Shown here one piece after another: positions 43,280-51,605 of a stretch of DNA of 64,000 nt. The first letter of the stretch is position 1, and each line of letters opens with the position of its first letter. The position numbers and the translations under genes are program-made. The notes under the pieces are model-generated. The model did not search any database and was not told where the DNA came from. It saw only the letters and a program-made list of their open reading frames with translations. The DNA is from an uncultured Collinsella sp. (GTDB lineage Bacteria > Actinomycetota > Coriobacteriia > Coriobacteriales > Coriobacteriaceae): contig CAKUGR010000006.1 in the NCBI GenBank assembly GCA_934654775.1, forward strand, positions 85,577 through 149,576, given 5' to 3'.

Positions 43280-44497
43280 TTAGAGGCCCAGGTAGGATGT
43301 CATGCCTTCGACGGCGAGCTTGGCGCCGGCCACGGCATGGACGACCGTCAACGGGCCGTTGACCACATCGCCGGCGGCAAAGACGCCGGGCACGGTGGTC
43401 ATGCCGTGCTCATCGACCGAAAGCAGACCGCGATGGTCGGTCTCCAGGCCGCCCGTCGTAAGCACGAGCTTGTCCTTGGGCACCTGCGAGGCCGCGATGA
43501 CGATGGTATCGGCCGCGGCGTGATCGAGCTCTTCCTCGTAGCCCACCACGTTGTTGTCCTCGTCGAAGATGGCCGTCTCGAACACGGGGCCGTTATCGTC
43601 GATAGCGCAGATGGCCTTGCCGCACACGATCTCGGCACCGTCGAGCTCGGTCAGCTCGACCTCGTCGTCAATTGCCGAGATGTGGCGCGAGCGGGCATAC
43701 ACGGTAACCTTGCGAGCGCCCGAGCGCAGCGCGGTACGGGCCACATCCATGGCGACGTTACCGGCACCGATAACCGCCACGTTCTGCCCGATCGCCGCAC
43801 TCGTGGGATCGACCAGATAGTCGATACCAAACAGCACGTTACCGCGCGACTCGCCGGGAATCCCCAGCTTGCGGGCACGCCAGGTGCCGGTGCCCACAAA
43901 GACCGCGTCATAACCGTCGCGTAGCAGATCGTCGATATGCAGTGCGCCGCCGATGGTGGTCGAGGGGCGCACGCGCACGCCGAGCGAACACATCACGTGG
44001 CGGTACTTTTGCACCAGCGAACGCGGCAGACGGAACTCGGGGATGCCGTACTCAAGCACGCCGCCGATCTCGGGGCGCTGTTCAAACACGGTGACAGCGC
44101 AACCCAGCTGGGCCATCTTAATGGCAACGGTAATACCGGCAGGGCCCGAGCCGACCACGGCGACCTGCTTGCCGCACGACGGAGCGGGCGTCCACTCCTT
44201 GCGGTCGAGATACGCCGTGGAGATATAGTTCTCGATGCTCGAGAAATGCACCGGCGTGCCCTTGCGACCCTGAACGCACGAACCCTCGCACTGGCCCGAA
44301 TGGTTGCACACCATAGAGCAGACCGCGCTCATCGGGTTGTTCTGGAACAGCAGCTCGCCTGCTTCCTCCAGACGACGCTGCTTGAACAGATCGATGACCT
44401 GCGGAATAGGCGTCTGAACCGGACAGCCCTTGATCTGGCAGAGCGCCCTTTTACAACCCAGACAACGATTTGCTTCCTCGACAATGTGGATAGCCAC
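43280..44497 (-). CDS. NAD(P)-binding iron-sulfur oxidoreductase, GltD/NfnB-like
   Basis: 405 residues from a GTG start with GAGGGG upstream. The N-terminus has two cysteine clusters (CLGCKRALCQIKGCPVQ; CSMVCNHSGQCEGSC) for 4Fe-4S centres, followed by FAD (VVGSGPAGITVAIKM) and NAD(P) (VIGAGNVAMDVAR) domains. This is the small subunit type of glutamate synthase, used in many enzymes to feed electrons to a partner. No GltB-like large subunit is near. Lying just upstream of the FadH-like gene on the same strand, it may act with it. Confidence 0.88.
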   Translation of the reverse strand: MAIHIVEEANRCLGCKRALCQIKGCPVQTPIPQVIDLFKQRRLEEAGELLFQNNPMSAVCSMVCNHSGQCEGSCVQGRKGTPVHFSSIENYISTAYLDRKEWTPAPSCGKQVAVVGSGPAGITVAIKMAQLGCAVTVFEQRPEIGGVLEYGIPEFRLPRSLVQKYRHVMCSLGVRVRPSTTIGGALHIDDLLRDGYDAVFVGTGTWRARKLGIPGESRGNVLFGIDYLVDPTSAAIGQNVAVIGAGNVAMDVARTALRSGARKVTVYARSRHISAIDDEVELTELDGAEIVCGKAICAIDDNGPVFETAIFDEDNNVVGYEEELDHAAADTIVIAASQVPKDKLVLTTGGLETDHRGLLSVDEHGMTTVPGVFAAGDVVNGPLTVVHAVAGAKLAVEGMTSYLGL

Positions 44498-44593
44498 GCG
44501 ATTCCCCTCTGATTCGCATCAACACAATAGCGGGCAGTTCCAGATGCTGCCCAGTACCGGCAAGTCGGCCGCCCGCAGCGGCCGGCCGCCACG

Positions 44594-45499
44594 CTACATC
44601 TCCCGATGTGCGCCTTCGCAACGGGCAGACATACGCTCGAGCGTCGTCAGGCAACCGGCCGCCGTCGCCGGCACGCTGTTCTCGACCACACACGGAATGC
44701 CCGGACAGGCGGCAGCAGCCCAGGCAACGACGGGCTCAAAGTCGTAACGACCCGTCTCGCCCACGCCATGGCACACCAGACGCGAACCCGTGCCATCGCA
44801 CCAGCCGGCCTCATCCTCGTTGTTCACGACCTCGTAGTCCTTGGCATGCAGCACGCGAACCTTGCTGCCGCACAGATAGAGCATGCGCGAGGTAATCTCC
44901 TGCGCCTCGCCGATGACGCTCGGATGTAGCAGCGACACCGGGTCGTAAATCACACCGAGCGCCGAGCTCGGCACGCGCTCGAGCACCTCGCGGCAACGCT
45001 GGGGCGTGTTGACCGTCTCGTTCCAGCCGGGCTCAATCAAAATCTGACCGCCCATTGCCTCGGCACGACCACAGACATACTTGAGACCCTCAACAAACGC
45101 ATCGAGCGCTTCGTCGGTCATGCGATCGTCCGCCACGTTATTCTGCACGTTGGGGCGACCGGTCTCGGTGCCCACTGGGCAGCCGCCCAGCATCTTGGCA
45201 AAGCTCAGGCATGCCTCGTACTCGGCAAAGTTGTCCATAAGCTGTTGGCGATCGGGAGTTGCCAGGTTTTTATAACAGCCGAACACGGCGACCGAAACGC
45301 CCGCCTCGTCGAGTACCGCACGCAGATGGTCGGCAAGCTCGCGCGTAAGGCCCAAGCGGTTGATGCCCATCGACTGATAGAGCACCTTGCTCGGCAGCTG
45401 GATGCACGAAAAGCCCAGCTCGCCCGCCATGCGAATGCGCTCCTCGACCGTTCCCTGCAGAAGGTCGTGCAGGCGCACACCCGGAGTAATAGCCCCCAC
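44594..45499 (-). CDS. Sugar phosphate isomerase/epimerase-type TIM-barrel protein
   Basis: About 301 residues. The GTG at 45499 is preferred: AAGGGAT lies ten bases upstream and it directly follows the GH105 stop. An overlapping GTG at 45508 is possible. The barrel has the AP-endonuclease-2 family pattern with a likely metal centre in GTETGRPN, LIEPGWNETV, VIYDPVSLLHP and VVENSVP. Such proteins epimerise or isomerise free or phosphorylated sugars. It is coupled to GH105, so it may handle a sugar released from rhamnogalacturonan fragments. Confidence 0.8.
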   Translation of the reverse strand: MGAITPGVRLHDLLQGTVEERIRMAGELGFSCIQLPSKVLYQSMGINRLGLTRELADHLRAVLDEAGVSVAVFGCYKNLATPDRQQLMDNFAEYEACLSFAKMLGGCPVGTETGRPNVQNNVADDRMTDEALDAFVEGLKYVCGRAEAMGGQILIEPGWNETVNTPQRCREVLERVPSSALGVIYDPVSLLHPSVIGEAQEITSRMLYLCGSKVRVLHAKDYEVVNNEDEAGWCDGTGSRLVCHGVGETGRYDFEPVVAWAAAACPGIPCVVENSVPATAAGCLTTLERMSARCEGAHREM

Positions 45500-45500
45500 G

Positions 45501-46739
45501 CTATTCACATCCCTTGCAAGCGTTGATGCCCGGGGTGTATCCGCCAAACGGGTCCTCGATGGAGCACACGCCCGAGGGGGCCAGCGGGTCGCGCTTGCCG
45601 GCCAGCTTGTCGTGGTGCATGGTCTCGATATAGGCCAGCACCAGCGGCGCCACGCCCTTCGCGTCGTTTTTGACGATAGGCTCGCTCATGTAGTAGCCAA
45701 AGGTGCCCTCGCGGTGCGTGGTGTTGCCCAGGCCCGCGACCAGGCAGATGTTGTCCAGCGCCAGCTGGCCATCGTGCTCGGACAGGCAGGTCTCGCAGAT
45801 GCCGTCGAAGGCGCGGCGACCATACTGGTAGTAGCGCTCGCCCAGCACACCCAGGCGCACGCCCTTCATGATGGCGTTGGCAAAGATGGCGCTGCCCGAC
45901 TCCTCCAGATAGTTGGGGGCGATGTTGGGCAGGTTGATGACCTGATGCCACATGCCGGTCTTCTCGTCCTGATACGGCAGCATGGCGTCGATCAGGTCGT
46001 GGAACATCTTGCGGATCTCGTCCTTCTCGGCCGACATCGAGGGCGGCATGAGCTCCCACGTATCGATAAGCGCCATGGCAAACCAGCCCTCGGCGCGCAG
46101 CCAGAAGTTAGCCGAAAGGCCGGTGACGGGATCGCACCAGAACTGCTTGCGGCTCGCGTCGTAGGCGTGATAGTACAGACCGTTGAGCGGGTTGCGCATA
46201 AGGTCGTGCACGACCTGGAACATATGGAAGCTGTCCGAGCAGGCGCGACGGTTGTGGAAGCTCAGCTCGTACTGCATGTAGAACGGCTGGGCCATATACA
46301 TGCCGTCGAGCCAGATCTGGTTGGGGTAGACGGCCTTGTGCCAAAACACGCCCTCTTTGGTGCGCGGCTGGGTCTCGAGCTGACGGTAAATGGTGTCCAT
46401 GGCGGCACGGTACTTGGGCTTGCCCACCAGGTCATACAACTTATAGAGGGTCTTGCCCGCGTTGACGTTGTCGAGATTGTACTCCTCGGGGTTGTAATGC
46501 TTGATGGTGCCGTCTTCCTGGACAAAGAAGTCGATATAGTCGTCGGCGAAGGTCAGGTAGCGCTGCTCACCCGTGATCTCGTACAGCTCGATGAGCGCCT
46601 TGATCATGCAGCCATCGATGTAGTTCCAGGTGTTCTCCTTGCCGGCACGGAGCTTTTCGATGTTCCAAGCGGGTGCCTGCGGCGTCGATGTCTCGATCAA
46701 CTGCTCGATGTAGCTATCCAGAATCTGATTGCAACCCAT
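45501..46739 (-). CDS. GH105 unsaturated rhamnogalacturonyl hydrolase
   Basis: 412 residues starting after GAGGGG. The (alpha/alpha)6 barrel of GH105/GH88 is recognisable from NAGKTLYKLYDL, FWHKAVYPNQIWLDGMYMAQPF with the catalytic aspartate in WLDG, FWLRAEGWFAMAL and YLEESGSAIFANAIMKG. There is no signal peptide, so it works in the cytoplasm on unsaturated disaccharides from pectin, releasing 4-deoxy-5-keto uronate for the SDR/RpiB pathway. Two GGGTGAACGTTAACCC operators lie in its promoter. Confidence 0.92.
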   Translation of the reverse strand: MGCNQILDSYIEQLIETSTPQAPAWNIEKLRAGKENTWNYIDGCMIKALIELYEITGEQRYLTFADDYIDFFVQEDGTIKHYNPEEYNLDNVNAGKTLYKLYDLVGKPKYRAAMDTIYRQLETQPRTKEGVFWHKAVYPNQIWLDGMYMAQPFYMQYELSFHNRRACSDSFHMFQVVHDLMRNPLNGLYYHAYDASRKQFWCDPVTGLSANFWLRAEGWFAMALIDTWELMPPSMSAEKDEIRKMFHDLIDAMLPYQDEKTGMWHQVINLPNIAPNYLEESGSAIFANAIMKGVRLGVLGERYYQYGRRAFDGICETCLSEHDGQLALDNICLVAGLGNTTHREGTFGYYMSEPIVKNDAKGVAPLVLAYIETMHHDKLAGKRDPLAPSGVCSIEDPFGGYTPGINACKGCE

Positions 46740-46764
46740 TGCTGTCCCCTCTGACGTTGGTGAT

Positions 46765-46822
46765 GGGTGAACGTTAACCCTAGTGTAACGCGAACGGGGA
46801 TTATAGGGTGAACGTTAACCCT
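46765..46822. promoter_or_regulatory. Two GTGAACGTTAAC operators before the GH105 gene
   Basis: GGGTGAACGTTAACCC (46765-46780) and AGGGTGAACGTTAACCCT (46805-46822). The second forms the centre of a longer palindrome, CGGGGATTATAGGGT with its complement, about 46793-46835. That places an operator inside a strong hairpin, 12 bases downstream of the SGNH gene stop. Confidence 0.75.
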
Positions 46823-46846
46823 ATAATCCCCGCGAACGGCAGGCTT

Positions 46847-47518
46847 TTAGCGGCAAACGGCAACAAGGCCCGCAGCAATTCGATGCGCCAGGCGCTCATA
46901 GCCGGTCGGACTGTAATGCAGACCGTCCGGCATATAGAGCTCGCGGTGCTCGGGCAAAAACGGGCTGATGCCGCTCTGTGCGTACAAGTCGATCACCGGC
47001 ACCGAGTAACGGTCGCAGACCTCGAGCATCGCCTTTACGTAGGCGGCCTGCGTCAGGCCCAGGTGGTTGAGTTCATCGCTTGCCGGGATATCCTTCTCGT
47101 GCTTACCACTCGTCTTGCACGGGGTCATAAACACCAGCTTCGCCTGGGGCGAGCGCGTGGTAATGGTGCGAATGAGGTAGTCAAGCGCACCGTAGAACTC
47201 GTGCACATCCGTGCTGCCCAACTGCCCCAGCGGCACGTTGCGGCTAAAGTCGTTCACGCCGCCAAAGACGATGTAGATATCGGCCGCGTCGTCGATGCCA
47301 TCCAGGCGCTCCACAAAGGAATCGGCGCGGTCGGCCTTGATGGCAATACGCGAGCCCTTAATGCCAAAGTTCTCAACCGTAGCGCCACCCAGCAGCGCGC
47401 CCAGGTGCGAGGTCCACGAGATATCGTTGCCGCCTGCGCCGCATCCGTTGTCACCCCAAGTGGTCGAATCGCCAAAGCAGCAGATGGTCGATTCGCTCAA
47501 GGTCTTCGTCGATTTCAT
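46847..47518 (-). CDS. SGNH/GDSL-family esterase
   Basis: 223 residues from the ATG at 47518, seven bases after AAGGAG; another ATG six bases earlier is too close to that site. Block I is CFGDSTTWGDN, the oxyanion region is VFGGVNDFS and the Asp-His pair is DGLHYSPTG near the C-terminus, so the catalytic set is complete. No signal peptide. Within a pectin cluster it is likely to remove acetyl groups from oligogalacturonate or rhamnogalacturonan pieces. Confidence 0.88.
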   Translation of the reverse strand: MKSTKTLSESTICCFGDSTTWGDNGCGAGGNDISWTSHLGALLGGATVENFGIKGSRIAIKADRADSFVERLDGIDDAADIYIVFGGVNDFSRNVPLGQLGSTDVHEFYGALDYLIRTITTRSPQAKLVFMTPCKTSGKHEKDIPASDELNHLGLTQAAYVKAMLEVCDRYSVPVIDLYAQSGISPFLPEHRELYMPDGLHYSPTGYERLAHRIAAGLVAVCR

Positions 47519-47595
47519 GTTCATACTCCTTCCCGCCCACACGGCGGTCTTCGGTCTTATCAGTCATTACCGTTTGCTCGCGCTACGCCCATGGC

Positions 47596-49758
47596 CTACG
47601 AGCAGACCCCGGCAGCGTGTTCGTCAAGCCACTCAATGTCCTCGGCAAGATGCGCAACACCCAAATGGTGCCCGCCCGGACAGACCTCGTGCGACAAGTC
47701 GCCGGCATGCCCCACGAGCTCATAGGCATCGCGGACGATGTCGAGCTGCTCATCAACATTCGCAAGCCCACGGGCACCGTTGAGATGGTCGCCCTCGCAA
47801 CTCTGCACCAGCAGCGAACGCGGCGCGATGAGCGAGGCGATATCGCCCATATCGAGCAGGCGCCACAGCCCCGGCACATAGTTGCAGCTGCAGTTGCCGT
47901 TGAGGTGCAGCAGAGAATCGTCGACACCGTACAGATAGCCCGAGACAAACGCCTTGCGCACGCGCGGGTCGAGCGCCGCCAGATACAGCGTCATGTATCC
48001 GCCGCCCGAAAAGCCAAAGCAGCCCAGGTCGTCCATGGCAATGTCGCCGCGCGCCTCCAGGTAATCGATCAGGCGCATGTTGTCCCAGGCGTTGAGGCCC
48101 GCAACGGTAAGACCCAGCGGCTCGGCCATGCGCGCCTGGTTTAGACACGTACCGCGCAGGAAGCTGTTCTCGTCGTCGCCCTGGCCCTTCCAATCGCGAC
48201 GGTATCCCCAACCGCGAGCATCGGGGCAGACGGTCACATAGCCCATGCGTGCCAGACGCAGACCGTAGTCGTAGTTGAACTTACGCACGGCGTCGTCGAC
48301 CGCCGGCACGCCCGTCACGCCCGCAACACTTGCGGCGCCGGCGCCCTGGTGGCCATGCGGGCAGATATAGCAGCGCTTAAAGCCTTGCTCGTCGAGTTTG
48401 GACGCCTGCGGCTCCAGCAGATAGAACGGCATCCAAACATCGCGCTCCACCCGCAGCATCGCATGGGTGCGCACGATACCGCCGGCAATCTGCACCCGGT
48501 TGAGCTCGCGCACTTCGATCGGCACACGGTCCATAAGTGATAGACCCAACAGGTCAAACAGCCGAGCCCTCGTCGCAATCTGCCATGCTTCAAAGTCACC
48601 GGGCGTCGTGCCCTTAAACGCGGCAGAGCGGCCCTCGCGCTTCAGGCGCTCGCGAAGCGCCGGCTCGTCTTCGTAATAGGTGTCGATATGCACCGTGCGA
48701 CCGTTATCGGAAAGGCCAGCGGTCTCCACGTTGTCGCCCGAGCCGCCCTCGGGGTCCCAGCCGTCCGCACCGGCAAGCACCTGCTCGCGGGCATACCGGG
48801 CAGTGGCTGCAGCATCGAGCTCGCGGGCCCATGGCACCCAGCCGGCAGTATCCCCTGCCGGCCCATGCAGGATTGCACCGGCATACCGCGCACAATTGTG
48901 CGCCGTCGGCTTATTCCAATCCCACCAGCCTTCACGCTTGATATGCTGTCCCAGCCAGCAATCGATCAGCACGGTCTGGCCCCACTCACGCCAAGGACGT
49001 CCCAGGTAAACCGAATCAGGCGTCACATCTTGCGCGGCCGTAAACGAGCAGCCGTGGAACACAAAACCGTACGGCTCCCCCTCGGGCGTCGATGCCGCCG
49101 TCACATAGCCGTTCACGTCCATATCGCGGTTAAGCGAGCGGATCTCGCACCCCTCAAAATAGGCACGCGCACCGCCAAAGATAAAGTCGACGTCGCCCTC
49201 GATTCGACAGCGTCGGAAATACTGACGGCCCACTCGGCGCGGCGCAAACTGCTTGGGGCCGATGAACCCGCCCGGTTTGACTTCGCGCGCCGGCAGCGGG
49301 CCCAAAAACAGGGTGTCTTGGCGTCCCGTAATGCAACAGGCGTCGACCACTAAACGGTCGCCGTCGGCGTACAGGGCAATCGCCTGCCCCACCTCGCGAC
49401 CGTCTCCGGCATCGTTGACGATCGTGAGGTTCTCGAGCCGCACGTCATCAGCATCGACCAAAACGGTATAGGTCCTAAACGTGCCGAGCGTACCGTCGAC
49501 ACCCGAACCATCCTTCGAGGGCATCTTCGCACCCAGGCTGCCCACGATGCGCACGCTGTCAGCCGTCTCGCCCACCAGCGTCACATGCGGCCGACGAATC
49601 TCGACCCGCTCGCAATACTCGCCCGGATCGACATGAATCGTCACCGGCCGCTCAGTATCCGGATAGAGCTGATCGGCTGCCTCCAAGGCTTCGGAGATAC
49701 TGCGGTATGCCCCCTCACGCTCGGTCGATACTTCAAAAACTTGTTCTTCAATCATCAT
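47596..49758 (-). CDS. Fusion of pectin methylesterase (CE8) and acetylesterase-like alpha/beta hydrolase
   Basis: 720 residues. Residues 1 to about 330 form the CE8 beta helix with the catalytic aspartates in GRQDTLFLG and GDVDFIFGGARAYFEG and the arginine in YLGRPWR. After a linker, residues 400-720 are an alpha/beta hydrolase with nucleophile GFSGGGYMT, acid in SCEGDHLN and His in GGHHLG, resembling acetyl xylan esterase/dienelactone hydrolases. There is no signal peptide, so the fusion strips methyl and probably acetyl groups from imported oligogalacturonides. Next to GH28. Confidence 0.92.
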   Translation of the reverse strand: MMIEEQVFEVSTEREGAYRSISEALEAADQLYPDTERPVTIHVDPGEYCERVEIRRPHVTLVGETADSVRIVGSLGAKMPSKDGSGVDGTLGTFRTYTVLVDADDVRLENLTIVNDAGDGREVGQAIALYADGDRLVVDACCITGRQDTLFLGPLPAREVKPGGFIGPKQFAPRRVGRQYFRRCRIEGDVDFIFGGARAYFEGCEIRSLNRDMDVNGYVTAASTPEGEPYGFVFHGCSFTAAQDVTPDSVYLGRPWREWGQTVLIDCWLGQHIKREGWWDWNKPTAHNCARYAGAILHGPAGDTAGWVPWARELDAAATARYAREQVLAGADGWDPEGGSGDNVETAGLSDNGRTVHIDTYYEDEPALRERLKREGRSAAFKGTTPGDFEAWQIATRARLFDLLGLSLMDRVPIEVRELNRVQIAGGIVRTHAMLRVERDVWMPFYLLEPQASKLDEQGFKRCYICPHGHQGAGAASVAGVTGVPAVDDAVRKFNYDYGLRLARMGYVTVCPDARGWGYRRDWKGQGDDENSFLRGTCLNQARMAEPLGLTVAGLNAWDNMRLIDYLEARGDIAMDDLGCFGFSGGGYMTLYLAALDPRVRKAFVSGYLYGVDDSLLHLNGNCSCNYVPGLWRLLDMGDIASLIAPRSLLVQSCEGDHLNGARGLANVDEQLDIVRDAYELVGHAGDLSHEVCPGGHHLGVAHLAEDIEWLDEHAAGVCS

Positions 49759-49818
49759 CAGTCGCCACGCCCTTTCGTCGCGGATCGCCTATGCTGCAGT
49801 TCCGGCATATAAAGAGCG

Positions 49819-49855
49819 CGTGCGATGGGTCGGGAAGGCCCCGTCCATCGCACGT
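49819..49855 (-). terminator. Hairpin after the GH28 gene
   Basis: GTGCGATGG/CCATCGCAC stem with a GC-rich loop, followed on the minus strand by GCGCTCTTTATAT, 38 bases after the GH28 stop. A weak or partial terminator before the esterase fusion. Confidence 0.5.
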
Positions 49856-49892
49856 CACAACATGCCGGATTCGATTGTTTAAGAGCAGACGC

Positions 49893-51488
49893 TTACGCGC
49901 GCACAACCTTGTCGACGTTTTGGAGTTGCAGCTCCTCGCCGTCCTGACCCTCGATGCTCACGTTTTGCAAGTCGAGCACCTTGACGTTTTGCGCGATGAT
50001 GCCCTGGCGCACCATGGGCTCAACGCCGCAGGCCATAGCCGGGACAAAGGGCTCGGCATCCTCCGCGAAGGTCACGTGGACGTCCTGGAACGTCAGACGC
50101 GTTACCTTGCTCTCGGGCAGGCCCGTGATATAGGCCGCGGCGGCATGGCAGTTGGTGGCCTCGATATCGCGGAACGTCGTGGCGCCAAAGCCGGGCGTGC
50201 GGTCGTCGACGGGCAGCGCCTCGCGGTTCTGGACGTAATCGGTCTTGCCGTCCTTGTCGCAGAAGTAGAACGAGTTGACCACGAAGGGCGTGAGCACCTT
50301 GTCCATACGAATGTGCTCGAAGGTGATGCCCTCGTTGACGGCGTCCTTGCCGCGACCGCGACGGGTCTTGACGCGCAGGCCGCGATCCGTGCGCTCGAAC
50401 AGGCACTTGCTCACGGTAAGGTCCTTGATGCCGCCGGCGGCCTCGGAACCCAGGACCACGGCGCCGTGGCCATCGTGCATGTAGCAGTGCGAGATCAGCA
50501 CGTCGTGCGTTGCGGGGCGAAGCTCGGGCTCAATGCCCAGCTTGCCGCTCTTGATGGCGATGCAGTCGTCGCCCACCGAGAACTGGCAGCCCAAGATGCG
50601 AACAAAGCCGCAGCTCTCAGGGTCGAAGCCGTCGGTGTTGTGGGAGTTCTTGGGGCCCTCGATGGACAGGCAGAGCGCATCGACGTGCTCGCACAGAATG
50701 GGGTGGATGTTCCACGCCGGGCTGTTGCGGACGGTAAAGCCGGCCAGGCTCACGTTCTCGCACTCGGACAGGAAGATCATGCGCGGACGGGCGACCTCGC
50801 GGCCCTCCTCGGGACGGAAGATGTTCTTAAAGTCCTTGTTCCACCAGTTGTCCTCGGCAAAATCGGTCTGGCCGTCAATTGCACCGCGGCCATAGATGCA
50901 CACGTCGTGCACGCTCAGGCCGGTAAAGGTGGAACAATAGGTTGCAAAGCTCTCGCCCTCCCAACGGCCCAGCGGGGTCATGTCGGTACCGGCGTAACCG
51001 GCGCCCTCGTCGCCCTTGACCGTACCGGGGATGTAGGCAAGCGCCGCGCGGTCGTGGCGGGCCAGCAGCACGGCGCCCTCGGCAAGCTCGATGTTGATAT
51101 GGCTCTTGAGGAAGAGCGACTTGATGCGGTAGTTACCGGCGGGAATCAGCACGCGACCACCCTTGGGGCAGGCCATGATGGCGGCCTGGATGTTGGTGGT
51201 GTCGTCGTGCTTAGCATCGCCCTTGGCGCCGCAGTCGCGAACGTTAATGGTAAAAGGCTCCGCCGGCGTGGTGACGCCCACACTCAGCTCGCGCTCGCCG
51301 CAAACAAAGCGGACCAAGTTGCGCTTGCCGGGAACCAGGCCGTCGACATAGGTCTCGACCGTGTTCGTGGTGCCGGCGGGCTCGTCGTTGACAAAGATCT
51401 CCCACGTATCGGCGCAGGTAAAGTAGCCGCCGTCGTCGAGCTCGATCACGGCCGCGCGGGCGTTACGCCAGATAACGTTCGTCTCCAT
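49893..51488 (-). CDS. GH28 polygalacturonase, cytoplasmic, probably exo-acting
   Basis: 531 residues from the ATG at 51488 (GAGGGAG upstream). An N-terminal beta domain (about 1-80) precedes the right-handed beta helix starting VRDCGAKGDAKHDDT. The GH28 catalytic set is complete: NTDGFD, GDDCIAIKSG, GHGAVVLGSE and the RVKT binding motif. It lacks a signal peptide, which points to trimming of imported oligogalacturonides from an end, giving galacturonate for UxaC. Confidence 0.94.
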   Translation of the reverse strand: METNVIWRNARAAVIELDDGGYFTCADTWEIFVNDEPAGTTNTVETYVDGLVPGKRNLVRFVCGERELSVGVTTPAEPFTINVRDCGAKGDAKHDDTTNIQAAIMACPKGGRVLIPAGNYRIKSLFLKSHINIELAEGAVLLARHDRAALAYIPGTVKGDEGAGYAGTDMTPLGRWEGESFATYCSTFTGLSVHDVCIYGRGAIDGQTDFAEDNWWNKDFKNIFRPEEGREVARPRMIFLSECENVSLAGFTVRNSPAWNIHPILCEHVDALCLSIEGPKNSHNTDGFDPESCGFVRILGCQFSVGDDCIAIKSGKLGIEPELRPATHDVLISHCYMHDGHGAVVLGSEAAGGIKDLTVSKCLFERTDRGLRVKTRRGRGKDAVNEGITFEHIRMDKVLTPFVVNSFYFCDKDGKTDYVQNREALPVDDRTPGFGATTFRDIEATNCHAAAAYITGLPESKVTRLTFQDVHVTFAEDAEPFVPAMACGVEPMVRQGIIAQNVKVLDLQNVSIEGQDGEELQLQNVDKVVRA

Positions 51489-51535
51489 GGATTTCTCCCT
51501 CAAAAAGATTCTCTAAAAGTTAATTGTACGCTGTT

Positions 51536-51582
51536 GCAAAAAAGGGCCGTACCTGCCGGCGGATATCCGGTGGCACGGCCCT
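51536..51582 (-). terminator. Terminator of the GPH transporter gene
   Basis: AGGGCCGT../ACGGCCCT stem followed on the minus strand by TTTTTTGC, 24 bases after the stop. Confidence 0.9.
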
Positions 51583-51605
51583 GTGGTTTGGACGATAGGC
51601 TACCC

